Positions 47,901 through 56,230 of a stretch of DNA of 64,000 nt are shown here, one piece after another (positions within the stretch are counted from its first letter, which is position 1; every line of letters begins with the position of its first letter). The position numbers and the translations under genes are program-made. This DNA is from an uncultured Cytophagales bacterium. Its GTDB lineage: Bacteria; Bacteroidota; Bacteroidia; Cytophagales; Cyclobacteriaceae. Below the pieces are notes generated by a model. It had not been told where the DNA came from. It did not search any database and saw only the letters and a list, made by a program, of their open reading frames with translations. Location: positions 62,001 to 126,000 of the forward strand of contig CAJXNP010000016.1 in the NCBI GenBank assembly GCA_913057175.1. Direction: 5' to 3'.

Positions 47901-48261
47901 CTTCTACTCCGGCTGATTGACTGATGTCTTCAAATTTCAACGCTCCTTTGTTGAGATAGAGTTTGTTGGCGTGTTCATTTGCTGTGAAATAGATATCGGT
48001 CAATCCATCATTATTAATATCGCCAACAGCAACGCCACCTCCATTGTAGATATAGGGGTAGTAAGCAAAATAATTTTCAAACTTTTCTTCTACTATATTT
48101 TTGAAGGTAATTCCGGAATGGTTGGAGGGAACCCTGGTGAAAAGGGACTTGGAGAATTCGTCTGTTTCCGGTTTTTCTTTTTCACAGGAAAGAAGAGAAA
48201 AAGCTACCAGAATGAACCACAATGAATTCAAAAAATTGTGAAGGATAAATCCACGTATCAT
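44920..48261 (-). CDS. FG-GAP/VCBS repeat lipoprotein with ASPIC/UnbV domain
   Basis: This ~1113-aa protein starts at the ATG at 48261 (MIRGFILHNFLN); an in-frame ATG at 48297 adds 12 residues. The lipobox FSLLSC (Cys near 27) is followed by EKEKPETDE. It contains about a dozen FG-GAP/VCBS repeats with the calcium-binding pattern D-x-N-x-D-G-x-x-D (DINNDGLTD, DMDNDNDLD, DFDKDGDLD, DVDGDNDMD), forming beta-propellers. A UnbV/ASPIC segment lies near 555-625 (GLGTYISIYYDGK, HFGLGKTESIDSIKVRWTDG). Such proteins accompany SusCD pairs in many Bacteroidota and probably bind ligands at the surface. It is divergent from susC and shares the operator-bearing gap. Confidence 0.87.
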   Translation of the reverse strand: MIRGFILHNFLNSLWFILVAFSLLSCEKEKPETDEFSKSLFTRVPSNHSGITFKNIVEEKFENYFAYYPYIYNGGGVAVGDINNDGLTDIYFTANEHANKLYLNKGALKFEDISQSAGVEGKKGWDNGVSMVDINHDGYLDIYICRGGWQDTDEERRNLLYVNNGDLTFTEKASEFGLDDVAFSTHATFFDMDNDNDLDAYIINRPDSFYLPLSTMRDNRYIPNDLFRDKLYRNEEGKFNEIGLEAGITENFGYSLGVMTADFNHDGFKDIFVANDYSERDFLFINDGDGTFTDKTKEAMHHLSLSSMGVDMADINNDGLEDLVVLEMQPEDYTRAKVSMPPMDLEGYNAIQEAGMHKQYLRNVLFLNMGNNFYSEIGNLAGMTNTDWSWGCLTSDYDNDGFRDLFITNGFRRDVMNGDIQMKTMDFIRMNRHRFKDATDMFNNAFDEFINLYDGIKLKNYLFKNNGNLTFTDVSGEWGFYEYSFSNGSAVADFDKDGDLDIVINNLADEAWLFENTQKDNNYIQIELTGPDLNPFGLGTYISIYYDGKIQFFENKTVRGYLSSSTTIPHFGLGKTESIDSIKVRWTDGKENILTNIPTNQILKIAYNESAIGKEPVVKLSSEKPLFQESTKPSLKPAFVHHENEFFEYNDQKLLPHGFAKSGPFISVGDINGDGLDDFYIGGAKGQAGSLYRQQNDQFIKVSSSTLQKDKDYEDMGSEFFDVDGDNDMDLYVVSGGSEYHEGNSMYQDRLYLNDGNGQFTKTDLPKTISSGSCVEAFDFDQDGDMDLFVGGQVIAGAYPTPPKSYVFVNDRGKLIDKTDEIAPGISRIGMVKSAVFTDLNQNNQPELVIVGEWMPIKILEYSENKFLDKTSDYSLDKTNGWWNKVVSNDLDNDGDQDLIIGNLGENYKYKTSIEKPFQVFARDFDRSGTNDILLAYYHGNNLKPVRGKEILTKQLPVIEKVFPTYMEFAKADMKDILGQGMENSFHLLAYEFSSIILINNDGQFEMKKLPVQAQFSTLNGILIDDYNKDGVKDLIIGGNKFDVEIETSPADASPGFVLLGKGDFKYEAQLPSESGFFIPYNVKDLRSINSKNETFILVSSNNDSLRVFKPNK

Positions 48262-48434
48262 GCTAAATGTATTTTGTTCAAAAATATAAATTATCAAATC
48301 AAAGGAAATTTTATTCCTTTAGTAAAAGATCAACTCCTAGACTTGTTGTTTTATTAACTTCTTCCGAAAAAGGCTGATTCGCTTTTGGGAAATTTAGTGA
48401 ATTAGATTGTTCGTCAGTAACCGCTTCACTCTCC

Positions 48435-48486
48435 GATGAACTTTCTTTTTCTTGTTTTCGTGAATTTTTGAAAAAGAAAGTTCATC
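48435..48486. repeat. 17-bp perfect inverted repeat
   Basis: GATGAACTTTCTTTTTC (48435-48451) and its exact complement (48470-48486) are separated by 18 bp. It is a long, A/T-rich stem in the divergent gap, upstream of both start codons. It could be a bidirectional terminator-like structure or a protein site. Confidence 0.7.
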
Positions 48487-48537
48487 TCCGTTTCAGTACG
48501 AAAAGTTAATCAGCAAAAATATTCCTAAAGCAATAAT

Positions 48538-48549
48538 GCAATCGATTGC
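48538..48549. promoter_or_regulatory. LacI-type operator GCAATCGATTGC (site 3)
   Basis: Exact 12-bp palindrome, 155 bp upstream of site 4 and about 277 bp upstream of the FG-GAP start on the other strand. It could serve both divergent genes by looping with site 4. Confidence 0.75.
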
Positions 48550-48692
48550 TGTATTAGGTCAAAAAGTTATGAAATTTTATTAACTAATAAGAATGAAAAA
48601 TAACGCTGAATCATTAACTATATAAATAAAATGCCAGTAATATGCGGTTGGTTGATGTTTTTATTGCACGGTAATAATTATTTAAATTTTAC

Positions 48693-48704
48693 GCAATCGA
48701 TTGC
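48693..48704. promoter_or_regulatory. LacI-type operator GCAATCGATTGC (site 4)
   Basis: Exact palindrome within the 25-bp identity shared with 25320-25344. Its right half contains the TTG that is the best -33 element of the susC promoter, so a bound repressor would block sigma-factor contact. Confidence 0.78.
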
Positions 48705-48731
48705 ATAATTAATAAATTATATATAGGTTTA
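48701..48731 (+). promoter_or_regulatory. Probable susC promoter overlapping operator site 4
   Basis: TTG (48701-48703), a 20-bp spacer and TAGGTTTA (48724-48731; 7 of 8 match to TAnnTTTG) give a well-spaced Bacteroidota promoter. It leaves a leader of roughly 200 bp before the susC ATG. Confidence 0.55.
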
Positions 48732-48777
48732 ACATTGTAATAGAATTTTTAGAATTCCTTGTTGGATTAAATTTTTA

Positions 48778-48849
48778 ATGCTTTGGAATCATTGGGTCGT
48801 AATCTTATTAATGTTGAGTCTATGTGCAGGAAAAATTGTGCAGCGATAG
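48778..48849 (+). CDS. Possible 23-codon leader peptide upstream of susC
   Basis: The frame runs from ATG to TAG and encodes MLWNHWVVILLMLSLCAGK plus four residues, a hydrophobic signal-like peptide. It lies in the inferred susC 5' leader, about 47 bp after the promoter -7 box. It may be chance; no family is known. Confidence 0.2.
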   Translation: MLWNHWVVILLMLSLCAGKIVQR

Positions 48850-48936
48850 CACCCACATACCCAATTGTCATCACCTCTTTTTTTAATTCAAAAATCATAA
48901 ATCAAAGAACTTAATTATCCATTAAATCAAAAATAT

Positions 48937-51900
48937 ATGAAACATGTAGCTTTACGAATTATTCCCAAATTACATTCCTTAAGTCGCTGTTTTTTTAGGC
49001 TTAAGTCTGTGGTTGCCCTGGCGATCACACTTTTATTAAGTATTGTTTGGGTAGATGTAAATGCCCAGTCCAGAGAGGTATCTGGTAAGGTATTGGACGA
49101 AACTGGTTCCGGATTACCAGGTGTAAACGTTCTTATTAAAGGAACTTCATCAGGAACAGTTACAGATATTGATGGTGATTATTCTATATCTGTTAGCGGT
49201 GATAATCCTGTATTAGTCTTCAGTTATGTCGGTTATTTGCAGGAAGAAGTTGATGTGGGAAATCAATCAGTGATCAACATGACTTTGACGCCGGATGTTT
49301 CCACTCTCTCTGAGGTGGTTGTGATCGGTTACGGTACACAAAAGAAAAGTGATGTGACCGGGGCGATATCTACCGTCGATAGCAAAACGATCAATGAGAT
49401 TCCAGCACCCGACGTGGCACAAGCACTACAAGGTCGTGTAGCCGGGGTCCAACTAACCAGAACCTCTTCTAAGCCAGGAGGAGAAATGCAAATTCGTATC
49501 AGAGGTAATCGTTCACTTGGTTCTGCTGATAGTGAAAATAATGATCCTTTGATTGTATTGGATGGAATCCCCTATCAGGGCGATCTATCAAGCATCAACC
49601 AGGGGGATATCCAATCTGTGGATATTTTGAAAGACGCTTCCGCAACTGCCATCTACGGATCAAGAGGATCCAATGGTGTGATCATCATCACAACCAAAAA
49701 AGGAAAAGTGGGTCAGTCAAGAGTCACTTACAATGGTTATGCGGGTATTTCCCAGCCTCTTGCAAAATATGACGTCTTTGATGGTGAAGAATATGCTGAT
49801 TATATTCAGGAAGCAGGTACAAACGCATTTACATCAGATGAAACCGAATCCATATTAAATGGTAGTGAGGTCAACTGGCAGGATCTGATGCTCAAAGATG
49901 GTTTTATTACAAACCACGAGTTGGGTTTTGCAGGAGGAACTGAAAAAACACAATATCTGGCATCGGGAGCCTATTTCAGGGAAACAAATGCTATGCCTGG
50001 TCAGGCATTTACGCGATATTCTCTTCGGCTCAATTTGGATCATCAGGCGAGTGAAAGGATAAAAATCGGGATCAACACATTTACTTCTTATTCATTAAGG
50101 GATGGGGAAAGTATCAACCCATATGGTGGATTGCTTGCATACAGTCCTTTGATGAAGCCATATACGGATGATGGGGCAATTAATGAGAATTTTTATGCAG
50201 GCCATATTGATGAACCATTTAATATAAATCCACTTTTGTATTATGATGAAGACAACTGGGAGGAGCAAAGAAAAAGGTTGAGCAGCTTTAGCAGTTTATA
50301 TGGAGAAGTTGAAATTATTGAAGGTCTGCGATATCGGTTAAATGTTGGTTTGGATCTTAGTTTTGAGAAAAAAGGTCAATTTTCGGGCAGTAGGCTAAAT
50401 GTATCTGGAACGAATTCTGCTAATATTGAAAATATCCACAGATGGAGCTATACATTGGAAAACTTACTTCTATTCGATCGAACATTTGCAGATCATCATA
50501 AAATTAACTTTACGGGGTTATTCAGTGTCCAGCAGGCTGAGTGGGCCAAGCAAGTGTTTTTCACTACTGACCTGGCATCAGATCAACTTCAATATTACAA
50601 TTTTAACCTAGGTACACAGGTACTTGCAGATAATGGCCAGTTTGCTCCGGATCAGGATTATAACAAATGGGGGCTAATGTCCTATATGGCCCGGATCAAT
50701 TATAACTACGGAGACCGATATCTTTTGACATTGACAGGTAGGGCGGATGGTTCTTCAAGGCTGGCAGATGGCAATAAGTGGTTTGTCTATCCTGCTGCAG
50801 CGCTAGGGTGGAATATTCATAATGAACCATTCATGAGTGATGTGACGTTCCTTTCCAATTTGAAATTCCGTTTGGGATGGGGGCAGACTTCCAACCAGGC
50901 AGTTTCACCATATGGATCCCTTGGACGACTCAGCGATATCCCTTACAGTTACGGACCGGATGGTGGAGAATTGGGATACTATGTATCTAACCTCCCAAAT
51001 CCTGCTCTCACATGGGAGTTTACAAAAACATATAACATTGGAATTGATTTTGGCTTGTTCACCAACAGAGTGATTTCTTCACTTGAATATTACCAACAGA
51101 AAACGGAGGATATATTGCAGGAAAGATCTTTGCCGATCATGTCAGGTGTGAATGGTACCTTCTACCAAAATATTGGTAAGACAGAAAATAAAGGATTTGA
51201 AGCTACTGTTAGCGCCATTGCCATTGAGCCTCAGCAAAGTGATGGTTTCAGGTGGCAAATTGATGTGAACTTTACTACCTGGAATGAAGAAATCACGGAG
51301 TTAGCCGGTGGAATCACAGAAGATGTGAATAATGGCTGGTTTGTAGGAGAGCCAATAGATGTCATATATGACTACAAAAAAATCGGGATCTGGCAGCTTG
51401 ACGAAGAAGATGCCGCAGAAGAATTTGAAAGTGGTCTTGAACCAGGTGATATCAAAGTAGCTGATTTGAATGGGAATGGTATACGGGATGAGGATGACAG
51501 AACGGTATTAGGTCAGTTGAATCCTGATTGGATCGGAGGTATGACCAATAGATTTGCCTTCAAAAATTTTGATTTATCTGTTGTTTTATTTGCCAGGGTA
51601 GGAGGTTTGCTTGTTAGCCGTATTCACCAGGATGCATCCCTTGAAGGCCGGAGAAATCAAATCGAGGTTGATTATTGGACACCGGAGAACCCAACAAATG
51701 CCTACCCGAAAACAGGAGATCAATTCCCACAGTTCAGGTCAACTATGGGTTATTTTGACGGGTCATTCATGAAAATCAGGAACATTAGTTTGGGGTATAA
51801 TATTCCGACATCAGTGCTGAACAAGGCCGGAATAAATTCATTGCGTGTATATTTCACAGCAAATAATCCATTCAAAGCTTTCTTCTCTGATTTTGTTGAT

Positions 51901-52041
51901 GCCGGTGGGTTGGATCCGGAACCGAATGGCAGGGCAAATCCTGATGCTGAACTTACGCCGGGATTTGGTTCTCGTTTGCAAATATCCGCAGACTCGCCTA
52001 TTATGAAATCCTATATTTTTGGTGTAAACCTCGAGTTCTAA
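48937..52041 (+). CDS. susC: SusC-type TonB-dependent glycan transporter
   Basis: This 1034-aa outer-membrane receptor has a long basic leader and signal peptide ending VDVNAQ near residue 44. A CarboxypepD_reg-like domain follows (~46-125: VSGKVLDETGSGLPGVNVLIKG). The plug (~130-245) carries the SusC signature EVVVIGYGTQKKSDVTGAIS, then IRIRGNRSL and DPLIVLDGIPYQG. The barrel ends in the aromatic C-terminus GVNLEF. It imports oligosaccharides captured by the SusD lid encoded 19 bp downstream. The overlapping operator and promoter upstream and the xylan genes sharing that operator point to xylo-oligosaccharides, but this is inference. The susC/susD assignment is to the family, not to the starch system. 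Confidence 0.94.
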   Translation: MKHVALRIIPKLHSLSRCFFRLKSVVALAITLLLSIVWVDVNAQSREVSGKVLDETGSGLPGVNVLIKGTSSGTVTDIDGDYSISVSGDNPVLVFSYVGYLQEEVDVGNQSVINMTLTPDVSTLSEVVVIGYGTQKKSDVTGAISTVDSKTINEIPAPDVAQALQGRVAGVQLTRTSSKPGGEMQIRIRGNRSLGSADSENNDPLIVLDGIPYQGDLSSINQGDIQSVDILKDASATAIYGSRGSNGVIIITTKKGKVGQSRVTYNGYAGISQPLAKYDVFDGEEYADYIQEAGTNAFTSDETESILNGSEVNWQDLMLKDGFITNHELGFAGGTEKTQYLASGAYFRETNAMPGQAFTRYSLRLNLDHQASERIKIGINTFTSYSLRDGESINPYGGLLAYSPLMKPYTDDGAINENFYAGHIDEPFNINPLLYYDEDNWEEQRKRLSSFSSLYGEVEIIEGLRYRLNVGLDLSFEKKGQFSGSRLNVSGTNSANIENIHRWSYTLENLLLFDRTFADHHKINFTGLFSVQQAEWAKQVFFTTDLASDQLQYYNFNLGTQVLADNGQFAPDQDYNKWGLMSYMARINYNYGDRYLLTLTGRADGSSRLADGNKWFVYPAAALGWNIHNEPFMSDVTFLSNLKFRLGWGQTSNQAVSPYGSLGRLSDIPYSYGPDGGELGYYVSNLPNPALTWEFTKTYNIGIDFGLFTNRVISSLEYYQQKTEDILQERSLPIMSGVNGTFYQNIGKTENKGFEATVSAIAIEPQQSDGFRWQIDVNFTTWNEEITELAGGITEDVNNGWFVGEPIDVIYDYKKIGIWQLDEEDAAEEFESGLEPGDIKVADLNGNGIRDEDDRTVLGQLNPDWIGGMTNRFAFKNFDLSVVLFARVGGLLVSRIHQDASLEGRRNQIEVDYWTPENPTNAYPKTGDQFPQFRSTMGYFDGSFMKIRNISLGYNIPTSVLNKAGINSLRVYFTANNPFKAFFSDFVDAGGLDPEPNGRANPDAELTPGFGSRLQISADSPIMKSYIFGVNLEF

Positions 52042-52060
52042 TCATAAATTAAAAAAGAAT

Positions 52061-53881
52061 ATGAAAAAGATATTTAATATATATATAAAAGGTCTGATAC
52101 TCCTGGTGATCATTTTTACAGGATGTTCAGACGTATTGGATGAACAGCCCAGGACGATTCTGACTCCTGATTTCTTTAGCACTGCAAAAGGATTGGAGGC
52201 TGGATTAACTGCGGCATATTCGCAATTCCGGTATTATTATGCTTCTGAGCAAGGAATGAACATGACCGTGTATGGTACGGATGAATATGCCCAGGCTCAG
52301 CAAGTAAATAACCCACCTTTGGCAATTTACAGCGGTATTACACCGGCAGATGGTAACTTAGGCTCTGCATGGAACAGGGCTTATCCAGCGATCAATACTT
52401 GTAATGGAATTATTGAAATTGGTGCAGAAGCGACTGATTTAAGTGATGAAGAAAAGCAACAATTAATTGCAGAAGCAAAATTTATTCGCGCCAACTGGTA
52501 TTTCATTTTGGTTAGGACATTTGGTGGGGCTACCCTCGATCTTGGTTCAGGCCCATTAGCATTTAATACTTCTCCAAGCAATGATCAGACAAGAGCAAGT
52601 GAAGAAGAGGTTTATGAGGCTATCATTCAGGATCTGGAGGATGCAGTTGCTGATCTTCCTGATGCCAGACCATCTGCTCCGGGACATGCATGGAAAGCTT
52701 CTGCCTTACACCTGTTGGCTAAGGTACATTTAGCCAGGGGCTGGAAGGATAATAGTGCTGCTGATTTTCAGGCTGCATATACTAATGCAATGGAACTTAT
52801 AAATAACCGTGGTACTTATGGAGTGGGTTTGTTGGAAAGTTATGCAGATGTACATGCTGAAGACAATGAATGGAGCGACGAAGTGTTGTGGACAATTGAA
52901 TGGAATGGAAATCCTCAATATAACAATGCTGCTTCAAATTCAGGCGACTTACATAATAACCTAAGCAATGTTTTCTTCAGAGAATTTTACGTACAGGATG
53001 TGCCTGGTATGATCAGGGACGTGCAGAATGGTAGGCCCTGGATTCGGTATAGTCCAACTCCATGGATGATCGATGTGGCATTTGCTGATAAAATAAATGA
53101 TGAAAGATACGATGGATCTTTTCAAACTGTGTGGTATGTGAACAGTGAAACTACAGATCCTCCTCCTGCCAGATCATTAGGGGACACAGCCCAATGGCAT
53201 GTGCCTTTGCACATCGAAGAGTCTTTTGGTAGCGAAGCTGAAGCGCAGGCGTGGGCAGACAGCAAAGGATATGTTGTCTGGTTTCCAAATATTGGAACTT
53301 CCACCTCTCTCGATGGATTGGCGAGAAATTACCAAAATAAGCACTTCCCAAGTTTGAGCAAATTTAACCGGGTGGCCAGGCCAATCGCTGGAACGGAAGA
53401 AGATCCGAATATTGCCTCTACAAGACCATTCATTGTATATCGGTTTGCAGAGACGTATTTGGTTGCTGCAGAGGCAGCTTTGATGTCCGGACAGGATGCG
53501 CAGGTAGCTGTTGATCTTATCAATGTGGTAAGGGAAAGAGCAGGTGCGCTTCTTATTTCAACCGGTGACCTGAATGGTGCTCATGGGGATGAAATAGATT
53601 TCATTTTGGATGAACGTACCAGGGAATTGGCAGGCGAGCAAATGCGTTGGTTTGATCTAAAGAGGACAGGTAAGCTAATAGAAAGAGTTAGCGCTGATCC
53701 TGCAGTCGGTACAGGTGCTCCTGCTGTATTTAACAGGCAATATAATGATGGAGCTCCGGCAGATGGACAAAACGGGCCAACGCCGCAGTCATTTCATTTG
53801 TTAAGGCCAATTCCACAAGATGCAATTGATGCAGTAACCGGATCAGAATATCCCCAAAATCCAGGTTATTCTGGCAATTGA
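52061..53881 (+). CDS. susD: SusD-type surface glycan-binding lipoprotein
   Basis: This 606-aa lipoprotein has lipobox FTGC (Cys near 22) followed by SDVLDEQPRT, the usual SusD beginning. The N-terminal TPR-like helical half shows AYSQFRYYY, AWNRAYPAINTCNGIIE and EAKFIRANWYFILVRTFGG. The C-terminal half shows YRFAETYLVAAEAALMSG, LINVVRERAGA, DEIDFILDERTRELAGE and RWFDLKRTGKL, then LLRPIPQDAID. It forms the lid of the SusC channel. A hairpin terminator follows and the lacI-type gene is next. Confidence 0.95.
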   Translation: MKKIFNIYIKGLILLVIIFTGCSDVLDEQPRTILTPDFFSTAKGLEAGLTAAYSQFRYYYASEQGMNMTVYGTDEYAQAQQVNNPPLAIYSGITPADGNLGSAWNRAYPAINTCNGIIEIGAEATDLSDEEKQQLIAEAKFIRANWYFILVRTFGGATLDLGSGPLAFNTSPSNDQTRASEEEVYEAIIQDLEDAVADLPDARPSAPGHAWKASALHLLAKVHLARGWKDNSAADFQAAYTNAMELINNRGTYGVGLLESYADVHAEDNEWSDEVLWTIEWNGNPQYNNAASNSGDLHNNLSNVFFREFYVQDVPGMIRDVQNGRPWIRYSPTPWMIDVAFADKINDERYDGSFQTVWYVNSETTDPPPARSLGDTAQWHVPLHIEESFGSEAEAQAWADSKGYVVWFPNIGTSTSLDGLARNYQNKHFPSLSKFNRVARPIAGTEEDPNIASTRPFIVYRFAETYLVAAEAALMSGQDAQVAVDLINVVRERAGALLISTGDLNGAHGDEIDFILDERTRELAGEQMRWFDLKRTGKLIERVSADPAVGTGAPAVFNRQYNDGAPADGQNGPTPQSFHLLRPIPQDAIDAVTGSEYPQNPGYSGN

Positions 53882-53911
53882 TAAATTTGATAATGAAATA
53901 ACCGTTTAGAT

Positions 53912-53948
53912 AAAAACCAGGATCATCTTGTTTGGCCCTGGTTTTTTT
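53912..53948 (+). terminator. Rho-independent terminator after susD
   Basis: AAAAACCAGG and CCTGGTTTTT form a 10-bp stem around a 15-base loop, and the T-run continues to about 53948. It separates susCD from the lacI-type gene, which must have its own promoter or depend on readthrough. Confidence 0.8.
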
Positions 53949-54052
53949 AATTTTAGAACGATCAGAATTTTGCTTGATAAGCTATATCAGTTACTGTTAT
54001 TTGTACAATAAGAAAAATTGTCCTAATTTCCGCCTTTTCTTTTTAATTCATA

Positions 54053-55081
54053 ATGGATAGCAAAAAGGCCATAACCATATATGATATTGCTCAAGAGTTG
54101 AATATCTCCCCTAGTACGGTTTCACGCGCTTTAAAGGGGCACTATAGCATTGGGAGGGAAACCATCAAGGCGGTGAAAAAATTAGCAGATAAAAGGGGGT
54201 ACAGGCCAAATTCCATTGCTGCAAGTTTAAGAAGCAAAAAAACGAATAATATAGGTGTTGTTATTTCGTGGATTAATCGCCCTTTTATGTCTTCCCTTAT
54301 TAGCGGAATTGAAATGGAAGCCAATCAAAAGGGTTATAATGTTGTTATAACTCAATCCCATGATAGCTTTGAAAAAGAAGTAGCCAATGCTCAGGCGTTG
54401 TTCGATAGTAGAGTAGGCGGGCTTGTCGTTTCCCTGGCTATGGAAACAAAAAAGTACGATCATTTTAAGCAATTCATGAAGAATGATATCCCGGTAGTTT
54501 TTGTAGATCGGGTTACAGACGCACTTAATTGCGATTTAGTCCTAATTGATAATCACAATGCCGCTTATGAGGCTACCAAGCATCTTATAGAACAGGGTTG
54601 TAAAAAAATAGCTCATGTGGGAGGTGTATTAAGCAGAAATATTTACAATGATCGCCAACGAGGTTACATTGATGCACTAAAGAAACATGGCATACCCATA
54701 GATGATAATTATATCATTGAAAGTGATAAATTGAGCGCAGATGAGGGAACAAGAACTGCTGAATACTTACTAAACCTTGCTGAACCACCTGACGGCATTT
54801 TTGTGGCTAATGATACTGCAGCTGTAAGTATCATTCAATACGCTAAAAGCAAAGGCATTAAGATACCGCAAGAGTTGGCCATAATAGGGTTTAATAATGA
54901 TCCTATTTCACTCATTGTTGAACCTGCACTATCATCAGTGAGTCACCCTGCTGTTGAAATGGGTCAAATCGCAGCTCAGCAGGTTCTAAGAAAAAAAGAC
55001 AACAAAGAGATTGTGAAATCTCAATCGATTATTCTGAAAACAGAAGTATTGGTAAGGGAATCGTCTAACCGTAATTCCTGA
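54053..55081 (+). CDS. LacI/GalR-family transcriptional regulator
   Basis: This 342-aa protein starts with a canonical LacI helix-turn-helix and hinge (~5-60: ITIYDIAQELNISPSTVSRALKG, RGYRPNSIAASLRS). The HTH is followed by a periplasmic-binding-protein-like ligand domain (NIGVVISWINRPFMSSLISGIE; VFVDRVTD; KIAHVGGV; DGIFVANDTAA; IIGFNNDPIS). It is the only local regulator in the sugar region. LacI proteins bind palindromes with a central CG, and GCAATCGATTGC occurs in front of the GH67/surface-protein divergon and of susC, so this protein is the best candidate binder. The inducer is probably a xylan or uronic-acid derivative; this is inferred. Confidence 0.95.
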   Translation: MDSKKAITIYDIAQELNISPSTVSRALKGHYSIGRETIKAVKKLADKRGYRPNSIAASLRSKKTNNIGVVISWINRPFMSSLISGIEMEANQKGYNVVITQSHDSFEKEVANAQALFDSRVGGLVVSLAMETKKYDHFKQFMKNDIPVVFVDRVTDALNCDLVLIDNHNAAYEATKHLIEQGCKKIAHVGGVLSRNIYNDRQRGYIDALKKHGIPIDDNYIIESDKLSADEGTRTAEYLLNLAEPPDGIFVANDTAAVSIIQYAKSKGIKIPQELAIIGFNNDPISLIVEPALSSVSHPAVEMGQIAAQQVLRKKDNKEIVKSQSIILKTEVLVRESSNRNS

Positions 55082-55245
55082 TTTTCTGCCACTACTTATT
55101 TTTTAACCTATATCCAGTAATTGGTCAACTCTCAATTAGAATCCCAATCTCTAATCTGTAGCAAGCTTAAAATAGACTCCAACAAATTCTTTTCGAATCA
55201 GGTAATTCCACTTAAATTGTTGTCAAAAGTAAAAGAATTGGATAC

Positions 55246-56175
55246 ATGACCTTTGTTTCTCAATCACCGCAAGCAATTTTTATGGTTCGGCCCAGTCACT
55301 TTGGATATAATGATCAAACTGCTCTATCAAATGCTTTTCAAAAAAAACTGGACACAAGCGACCAGGATATTTCATTTAGGGCCAGGCTTGAATTCGACGC
55401 TTTCAGTAGATTGCTAATTAGCAATGGAATGGAACTATTTGTTTTTGACGAAGATGATATCAATACCCCGGATGCCGTTTTTCCGAATAACTGGATATCC
55501 TTTCATCACGGTGGAGAGATTGTGCTATTCCCAATGCTGGCAGAAAATAGAAGGCTGGAGCGAAGGAAAGATATTATCACAACAATAGAAAAGAACTTTC
55601 GTGTGAATAAGATTCTGGATCTCAGTTTCTACGAAAAAGAACAAAAATTTTTGGAAGGCACCGGAAGTGTTGTGATCGATTATAAAAACAAGATAGCCTA
55701 TGCCAATCGCTCCCCGCGAACAAATGAAGATCTGTTTAATGTATTTTGCAGGGAATTGGGACTTGAAAGTGTTATGTTTTTGGCAACTGATAAAAAAAAT
55801 AATGATATCTATCACACTAACGTGCTGATGACCATAGCTGATGAATTCTGCGCAGTTTGTTTAAAATGCATTGATAAAAAAGATCGGGAGAAAGTGGTGA
55901 GCAGTTTTAAATCGACCGGACATGAGCTCATTGATATTTCGTATGAGCAGATGAACCATTTTGTTGGAAATATGATCCAGCTGTCAAGCAAATCAGGAGA
56001 ACGTTTCCTGGTAATGTCAAAGTCAGCTTACGAAGCCCTACTGCCGGAACAATTGGTAATTATTGAGAATTCGTGCAAAATTTTATTTTCAGATATTTCA
56101 ACCATTGAAAATTATGGAGGGGGAAGTACAAGATGCATGATTGCCGGAATATTCCTTCCTGCAAAAAACGCATAA
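55246..56175 (+). CDS. ctlX: CtlX-like amidinohydrolase (arginine deiminase superfamily)
   Basis: This 309-aa cytoplasmic protein of the guanidine-modifying enzyme superfamily matches the citrulline-utilisation hydrolase CtlX type. The start SQSPQAIFMVRPSHFGYN, FPNNWISFHHGGEIVLFPM near 80-98, LEGTGSVVID with the catalytic Glu, IYHTNVLM with the His near 190, and the C-terminal GGGSTRCMIAGIFL with the nucleophilic Cys near 300 are all intact. It should hydrolyse a guanidino or ureido substrate such as arginine or citrulline. It is a monocistronic gene between lacI and the tetR/ABC1 pair, and its neighbours give no further hint of substrate. Confidence 0.88.
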   Translation: MTFVSQSPQAIFMVRPSHFGYNDQTALSNAFQKKLDTSDQDISFRARLEFDAFSRLLISNGMELFVFDEDDINTPDAVFPNNWISFHHGGEIVLFPMLAENRRLERRKDIITTIEKNFRVNKILDLSFYEKEQKFLEGTGSVVIDYKNKIAYANRSPRTNEDLFNVFCRELGLESVMFLATDKKNNDIYHTNVLMTIADEFCAVCLKCIDKKDREKVVSSFKSTGHELIDISYEQMNHFVGNMIQLSSKSGERFLVMSKSAYEALLPEQLVIIENSCKILFSDISTIENYGGGSTRCMIAGIFLPAKNA

Positions 56176-56230
56176 TGTTCCAAACTTTTATTGATATGTG
56201 GAGTTTGTTATTAATGAAAATAATCAGTGA

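Larger units (their letters stand above)
48298..48936. other. 639-bp regulatory gap between FG-GAP gene and susC
   Basis: The gap contains a 17-bp-arm hairpin (48435-48486), two operators (48538-48549, 48693-48704), a susC promoter candidate (48701-48731) and a 23-codon leader frame (48778-48849). Otherwise it is AT-rich. No larger gene is visible. Confidence 0.6.
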
